Below the pieces are notes generated by a model, which saw nothing but the letters and a program-made list of their open reading frames with translations, did no database searches and was not told where the DNA came from. The translations under genes were made by a program, and so were the position numbers. From positions 98,233,363 through 98,297,362 of the forward strand of contig JBOZIK010000001.1 in assembly GCA_051453625.1 (NCBI GenBank): DNA of 64,000 nt, read 5' to 3'. Origin of the DNA: Welwitschia mirabilis (lineage: Eukaryota > Gnetophyta > Gnetopsida > Welwitschiales). This document shows positions 58,229 through 64,000 of this stretch, piece after piece; positions within the stretch are counted from its first letter, which is position 1, and every line of letters begins with the position of its first letter.

Positions 58229-58928
58229 AAAAATTAGTTGAGTGCTAAAGGGAATGATACTTGGTTTTTCAGACAGTAAGCTTAGATCATTGATAAGTCT
58301 AATATTTTGAAATAGGAGATGCAAGGCTATTCAAAAAGAATTGCATGCAATTAGTTTTTTTAGAACTGAGAGTAGGTCTCGGAACTAATGGATCTCAATT
58401 TATCAAAAATTAGTTAAGTGCTGAAGAGAATGATATTTCTTTTTTTATACAGTAAACTTAGATCATCAAGAAGTCTAATCTTTTGAAACAGAAGATGCAG
58501 GACTATTCAAGAACAATGGCATGCAAATAGGTTGTTTAGAACTGCAAGGGGATCTGGGAACTAATGGATCTTAATCTATCAAAAATTAGAGTGCTGAAGG
58601 AAATGATATTTGTTTTTTTACACAGTAAGCTTAGATCATCAAGAAGTCTAGTCTTTTGAAATAGGCGATGCAGGGTCATTCAAGAACAATGGCATGCAAA
58701 TAGTTCTTTTAGAACTTAGAAGTGAGAGTAGATCTAGGAACTAACGGATCTCAATTTATTAGTTGAGTGCTGAAGAAAATGATATTTGTGTTTTTACACA
58801 GTAAGCTTAGAGGATCAAGACGTCTAGTCCCTTGAAATAGTAGATGCTAGGCCATTTAAGAACAAGCGCATGCATATAATTGTCTTAGAACTGAGGGTAG
58901 ATCTAAAAGCTAACGTATCTCAATCTTG
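58229..58928. repeat. Four-copy tandem repeat, about 176 bp
   Basis: Units start near 58,229, 58,405, 58,581 and 58,759. Each holds TTAG..GAGTGCTGAAG, AATGATATTTG, a T-run, CAGTAAGCTTAGATCATCAA, GTCTAGTCTTTTGAAATAG, GGCATGCAAATAG and GGAACTAATGGATCTCAAT. The units differ by substitutions and small indels. No open frame runs through them. Confidence 0.9.
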
Positions 58929-60750
58929 AATGGATTTGGCAACTGAAGGGTCTGTCAGATAGTCAGATTCAAAATAGTTCCTTCTCTGGTCACCTTGAGA
59001 TCTTTCAGAAGGTATGCAGTTCTTGTAACATGGCTAAATCCAGTCACCCTGAGACCTCAGTTTTATCCAGCTGATCCTTTTTTTTGCAATTTTTTTGGTT
59101 AAACAGTAATTCAGAAGGTACAATGCAGAAATGAAATAACAGCTGGTTACAATATGGGCACCAGATATCATTCTCTTTTACAGTGATCATTATTTACAGG
59201 TCTGGATGACTGTAAAACATTATAGATTCAAGACTTTTCATAATTCTTCAATACACATTAGTAGTTTCAATCTTGAAAATATGGTTAGACATCAATAACA
59301 GTATATTACTTATAAAATGACAAAGGTTGAGCCCAGATACATTGCTTCTTCTTTTTCTTGTCCAGTATGCTTTGTATCAGAGGTTTTCTTTCTGGAGCTA
59401 TCTAATCCTGCATCGTACGTTTTCAAATATTTCAATAAAAGACATGACTTTAGATTCCTATGGAACAGAATATTACATTGATAAGCACTTTTTATTCCTC
59501 TTATTCATTGAAGACTAAGAACTATCAAACTGAGACTTTAAATGGAAAATAATTAAAGACATAAAAAGGGATCTCGCATTTTGTGGGTGGCTTGTTGGGC
59601 ACCAGCAGTGTTCCTGGTTAATGTCTTGAATGCAAGAGTTAAGAAACCATAAACTAGAGACATGCCTCTGCCTTTGGCATCTGTTTCATGGTCTTGTGAC
59701 AGCTGCACTTCTGAAATCTTGTTCTGAATAACTGTTTATTTGTAGATTGACTAGTTAGGTCAGAAAAGGACATGAAGGCTGTATGATAACACCAGAAAGA
59801 ACATCTGAATTACACTGATGCCCTTCAATGTGAATGAAAAATCAGGGGGATGCAGACAAATTCTTTGTTTACTACCTTTGAAAAGGCAAAAATCGAGTAC
59901 ATCCTCTAGCAGGCACAAACATATGAAATGCATATGGTTAAAAAGCAGCACAAAGCTAAAAATGTTGCCATTGCAGCATTGGAGACAGAAGAGCTATTCA
60001 GGGATTTCAAGAAGACACAATGCACATCACAAAATTAACTAACAGATACACATCTCATGGATGAGTTTTGCTTCTTGTTATGTTTTCTGTCTTCTCCAAG
60101 GAAACTTCTAGTGCAAAGACTACTTTTGCTCCTTTGACCATGGTAAAGCAATCCAAGCAGGTAATTAGGTTCCAATCTTCATAGTTACCTATTTCTAATT
60201 TAGTACCATGCTGGTATTTTTCTTTTAAATGCCAAATTTTACTGACTATTCAGTTGGAAATTTCAACTGTATTGAACCCCATTTCAAATCCATTCCTTTA
60301 TATCTCTCCTCCATAAAATTTGGAAACCTTTTTAGGAGGTCAGTCTGGACTCAAATGATGGAATAGTGCTATCATTAGGGGTTTGGCATGTTAATAAAGG
60401 ATTTCCATTACTATATTTTTAATCACTAAACACAATTTCTTCTGGGTGGGATGAGCTTTTTCTTGGGCTTTTGTATCTAAAGATCTCACCGTGGGGTAAT
60501 TAGATCAGATGTTTGAAAGCTCTGTCTCATCTTCACTCTTTGGTCATAAGAAAATGATGTTTTTTTCTGGTTAGAAAACTTCATTAAACCTATGTATCCA
60601 TGATTATTTCTACAGCATGAAACTGTCAATATCTGCATTGTATTATCAAGTTGACCGCTTTTCGGTTTTTTTTCAAATGTATAAAATTCAAGATTGATAA
60701 AATGCAGAATTTTAGATTTGCGAAATTGATAATTCTTATCATCATTGCAG
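58929..60750. other. Intron 1, 3' part
   Basis: No confident gene. The sequence looks less repeat-like than the middle of the intron. Short open stretches, such as 59,818-60,042 and an exon-like piece at 60,101-60,160, have no supporting motif. Confidence 0.45.
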
Positions 60751-60886
60751 GGGCCATCTTAAATCTCCATATTTCCTTAGAAGGAAGCACCCTCCTCTTT
60801 CTCCACAGCAATGGTCAAGTGCCTTTACTTGTGATGGGCGGCTTATTGATGGAGGACTAAAAGTTCTGAAAATTGTTTGTCGTGGG
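60751..60886 (+). CDS. TBC/Rab-GAP gene (gyp7-like), exon 2
   Basis: The frame, with G completing Arg51, reads GHLKSPYFLRRKHPPLSPQQ, then WSSAFTCDGRLIDGG and LKVLKIVCRG (residues 52-96). It matches the conserved start of plant gyp7-like TBC proteins: a basic linker, the 'L...QW...FT.DG.L.DGG.K.LK.V..GG' segment, directly before the VxPSIRxEVW start of the TBC catalytic domain. Such proteins stimulate GTP hydrolysis by Rab GTPases and so help control vesicle traffic. Acceptor TTGCAG|G at 60,750; likely donor GG|GTTAAGT after 60,886 (phase 0). The 69-codon open frame overlapping it in another frame is a shadow. The catalytic Arg and Gln fingers would lie in exons beyond the window. Confidence 0.8.
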
Positions 60887-61069
60887 GTTAAGTATTTTGC
60901 AGATGACTTTTTTTTTTTCTCATAATCCTATTTATGCTATATATCAATGAGTTATGTTATTTAACTTTTCACGATCCACATAATAATAGAAAATCTGGCC
61001 ACATTGGAGAAACATGAAAAGATATTTCAAACAAATATTTCTGCTGGATGGCCTTGCCTTAGGCTGAGG

Positions 61070-63220
61070 TTATGATTTTGCATAATATGGTTTTCGTAAA
61101 GACAATTCCAGTGAATTGTTTGAAAAAGTCATGCGAGGTATGGGAGTGCATACATACTCAGGGAGGTTGACAAGATCCAAGGTACCTACAGATGAGGACA
61201 TGTCCTTTACCAGGACTGNNNNNNNNNNNNNNNNNNNNNNNNNNNNNNNNNNNNNNNNNNNNNNNNNNNNNNNNNNNNNNNNNNNNNNNNNNNNNNNNNN
61301 NNNNNNNNNNNNNNNNNNACTGTAGAAAACAGTCAATGATAGCAGAGGCTTACTCTGAAACCTTGCAAGGAGCTAGAAGGTTAATGTCAAAAGGGGCCTT
61401 CTGGTGAAGATAGGCTATCTTCTCTTTCAACTCATCCTCCACTGCAGTCAGCTTCTCTAAAAATTCTTTCTCACTTTGATTTATTGCCTTTTGCTTTCTG
61501 GTTATCAACTCCTCAAATTTGAAGAATGCAATTTTGCCCTTAAAGGACACCACCTTCTTGTCCACCTTTGCTTTCTGAGCAGTAGCAAATGTTATGTGCT
61601 TCTAGTAGATTTGGGTAAGGATCTCCTACTACATCATTCAATGTTCCTCTTTAGAGTCAAAGGGTATCTGTTTGAGGAATCATACTAAAAAATAATATGT
61701 TTGGAAATATATAGGAATATAGTATTTAGAAGATTGTTAGAGAAACGCTTGCGCTTTAGTTCTTGGTTGATCAGTTCACTCCATCTGGAAAGGATAGGCA
61801 TGAGATCTGTGAAGGAAAGTTCAGATTAGTAAGCAGCACCCACTAATGTTTGCATTGCTTGCCTGCTCTCCTTTGAGGGTGTGGGTGCTAGATTTATCAG
61901 AAGTATCAATGTCAGTAAGAGAAGATGAAGTAGGAGAACATTTAGAAAGAAGTGGATTCTATTGGCTTACCCACAACATTCTTCCCATTCACAAAAGAGA
62001 GATGAAGGGAAACCAAGTGAACTTCATCAGTGCTGCTTTTCACATGCTACTTCCTCTTTGAATTTGAGGTGCACGTTCTAGGGGAGTTCAATTTAAAGGA
62101 TGTGAAAGAGCAATAGAGACCAAAATTACAGACTTATTTGCTAAGTTCTTCAGTTTTCTCAAGGGCTCTGAGAGCACCTTTTAACCTCTTGCTTTTCCCG
62201 CAGGTGTTAGCACTTGCCTACTTCTTCCTCCCACCAGCAACTCATTCTCTTGTACTGCATTAACATCTACCACTTCTCCTAGTTGCATGTCCTTGACGCT
62301 AGATCCCTCTTCCCCATCATTCGCTAAGACATTATCTAATGGCCATCCTCTGCTCTGAGTGCCTCTCCTCCATTCCTTAGGCGATGATGTGCTTACATTG
62401 ACATAAACTTCTCCAATGGACTGCATTCCCTGTTCAAAGTGGTTCCAAATTAGGATAGCCTCTTCTTGGAGAAACTCCAGGCCCTGTAGTTATAGAAATT
62501 GTGCAGGCAAAGTAGCTGTCTTAAGAGATGGGATGCTTGTTATTTTATGTGTTTGAGAAGTTAGGAAGACTGAGCTATGTGATCTTGATTGTAGTCTCCC
62601 TAGGCATGTTTGGCACTCTTAACTATAGCATACATTGCTTCAAATAGCTTATTGTTGATTGTGTTTTCGTTATTAGATGGAAAAAGCCTAGAACAACAAC
62701 AACCACCACCACCACTAACACCACCACCACCACCACAAGAGAGGAAAGAAAGAGAAAAGACGAATTCCAAATAGGTTCCTTGAGGTGGAGAACGTTTACA
62801 CCTTGAAGACTTTTACCTCCTTTGAAATATGATCTTTTTTCCCTTCTGCNNNNNNNNNNTAATGCTCCTGATCAAACTCCAACATTCTTGTCATTGTTGC
62901 AATGGTGGGTAAGTGGAAATAGCAACCCAACTCTTTGAAATATGGTAGTATTGCTCCTATTTGTCTTCTTTAACACCTCATAAATGTAGCTCTATTTACC
63001 TTCATTGCCCTAGTTCTTGATTACATCATCTAGTACTTTCACATAAATGAGGAGGTTGGGCATGCTCACCAATGTGTATAGCCTTATTGCTTTCGCCTTG
63101 TTTTTCATCCTAGGCTCTTGCTGCATCAGCTCCAATGGGGATAGAAAGCCAATTGAAGCCATCTTTCTTTTAATCTTTGGCATGTTCTTCACTTTGAGGT
63201 AGGGGTAGATTTAGCATTTG
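61070..63220 (-). pseudogene. Unrecognised minus-strand coding remnant in intron 2
   Basis: In minus order: 63,192-63,010 reads MKNMPKIKRKMASIGFLSPL and LELMQQEPRMKNKAKAIRLY; 62,426-62,181 reads MQSIGEVYVNVSTSSPKEWR and an acidic stretch; 61,565-61,350 is a Lys/Glu-rich likely coiled coil (ITRKQKAINQSEKEFLEKLT); 61,192-61,070 closes with TLDLVNLPEYVC. Stops and frame changes lie between. A low-complexity GGT tract is at 62,692-62,737. It may be a mobile-element ORF or a retrogene. I cannot name the family. Confidence 0.4.
62692..62737. repeat. (AAC)n(ACC)n microsatellite
   Basis: AACAACAACAACCACCACC and more CACCAC units. Confidence 0.9.
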
Positions 63221-64000
63221 GCATCAATGGTGACTTGGCAACAATGGTGACCCTCCAAAAGATGGTTTAGACCAAGTTCCATAAATGGTTTCTAGCATAA
63301 TATAAATTCAATGATCCTGAAGCAACATGTGCTCTCCAATGATCTAGATCAAGTTCCATCAAACCACTAGATCATCGAGATCACTTGAGGCTTCTGTTTG
63401 GAAATTGGATCCAGGTTTAGAGACGAATGAAAAGATTAAATGAAATGCTAAAATTAACAAGTGGAACTTATTTGGAATGTGTGTGATTTGTTCTTCTCCT
63501 TTCCCTTGTTGTTGTTGTCTATCAATTTCCTTCCTCCTCCTAATATCTTACCTCTTCCTTAAGCTATGCCCTTTTTTGAGGGAAGAGGAGCCTTGTCAAT
63601 AGTTCATTTTTAAGCCTTTGGTTTTAGTTGTTCAATGTCCAAGTGTTTTTAATGTTTTGTTGTTAGTCATTATTTCCTTGTGTTATATGCTAGCATTGTA
63701 GTGCCCTAGGTTTTTTGTATTTGCTTTCATAAGCTATAGGACATGACATTTCTCTGAGAGGAAACTTGTTTGATTGTAAGCATTTGATCATTGGTTGCCA
63801 CCCCTAGGAGAATGTAATGTCTTGATTGTATATGTAAGATTGAATTTTGAGGTTTCTAAATAAATGTGGCATCATAAGCTATGCGTTCGCGACCACAAGT
63901 CTCTCTGTTGTTCACCCATTCCCATTGAAGAAATATTGGGAGAAACCCTTTTTATTCGATATATCAAAGTATTTACAATACCCACTTATTTATAGGACAC
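63221..64000. other. Unassigned sequence at window end
   Basis: No coding signature on either strand. Confidence 0.5.

Larger units (their letters stand above)
39301..60750 (+). other. Intron 1 of the TBC gene, 21,450 bp
   Basis: Donor AG|GTATTC at 39,300/39,301; acceptor ...TTCTTATCATCATTGCAG at 60,750 with a pyrimidine-rich lead. The splice phases agree. The intron hosts all retroelement pieces between 41 and 57 kb plus a four-copy 176-bp tandem array. The size is approximate because of N gaps. An unseen small exon in between cannot be excluded but is not required by the frame. Confidence 0.65.
60887..64000 (+). other. Intron 2 of the TBC gene (start)
   Basis: No exon encoding the expected V-x-P-S-I-R continuation was found up to 64,000, so intron 2 is over 3.1 kb. 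It holds minus-strand coding-like remnants (61.07-63.2 kb), a 100-N gap (61,219-61,318), a 10-N gap (62,850-62,859) and unassigned sequence from 63.2 kb on. Confidence 0.5.

Noticed and set aside
59818-60042. 74-codon plus-strand frame
   Set aside because: No motif, no splice support and no frame relation to exon 2.
60101-60160. Exon-like piece ETSSAKTTFAPLTMVKQSKQ with AG and GT borders
   Set aside because: It is open only in a phase (0 to 0) that does not match exon 2, which needs two preceding bases. No family motif.
60651-60860. 69-codon open frame with a hydrophobic start over exon 2
   Set aside because: It runs through intron and acceptor in a different frame from the TBC match. The TBC frame has clear family motifs and fitting splice phase.

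Overview
This is a nuclear plant DNA window with one split host gene in a sea of old, broken LTR retrotransposons. There are no bacterial features, no CRISPR array and no rRNA or tRNA gene that I can see. It is AT-rich, and nearly every element carries stop codons, frameshifts and lost catalytic residues. At least fifteen N-runs of about 10 to 876 bases mark a gapped scaffold assembly. The species cannot be read from the sequence. An old transposon landscape plus a very long first intron would suit a large-intron seed plant (a basal angiosperm such as Amborella is one guess), but that is only a guess.

Layout from 1 to 36.6 kb: nested retrotransposons. (i) The outer layer is a plus-strand Ty1/copia element of SIRE/Maximus type ('copia B'). 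Only its 3' part is in the window (27,946-36,594): end of gag, protease, integrase, RT-RNase H, an extra ORF and the 3' LTR. (ii) A minus-strand Ty3/gypsy element is inserted into it. Its 5' LTR ends at 27,945, gag lies at 25.2-25.95 kb, protease at 13.1-13.5 kb, RT-RNase H at 11.2-12.5 kb and integrase at 10.3-11.0 plus 6.3-6.7 kb, and its polypurine tract and 3' LTR lie at 1-517. (iii) That gypsy element is interrupted by a second SIRE-type copia ('copia A', 13,832-24,620, with both LTRs, PBS, PPT, gag-pol and an extra ORF) and by a 3.6-kb insertion in its integrase (6,741-10,320).

36.6-39.1 kb is unassigned upstream sequence. At 39,149 the host gene starts: exon 1 (39,149-39,300) encodes a short N-terminal segment with one membrane helix. 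Exon 2 (60,751-60,886) encodes the start of a TBC/Rab-GAP region (gyp7-like). The splice phases match (2 then 1), giving a first intron of 21,450 bp. The third exon is outside the window.

The giant intron holds a 342-bp tandem duplication, a minus-strand copia RT remnant split by a solo LTR (42,532-42,960), a gypsy RT remnant (44.6-44.8 kb), and a cluster of related Tork-type copia elements (47.8-55.5 kb) whose best preserved member has a nearly readable RT-RNase H. It also holds a solo SIRE-type LTR (55,997-56,981), a GA microsatellite and a four-copy 176-bp tandem repeat (58,229-58,928). After exon 2, the window shows intron 2 with unrecognised minus-strand reading-frame remnants (61.1-63.2 kb).

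I found no convincing new biological system. The points most worth following are the intron-spanning TBC gene, the testable nesting order, families of LTRs that each carry their own recurring short near-palindromic motif, and several 100-N gaps flanked by duplicated, diverged sequence that may be misassembly.
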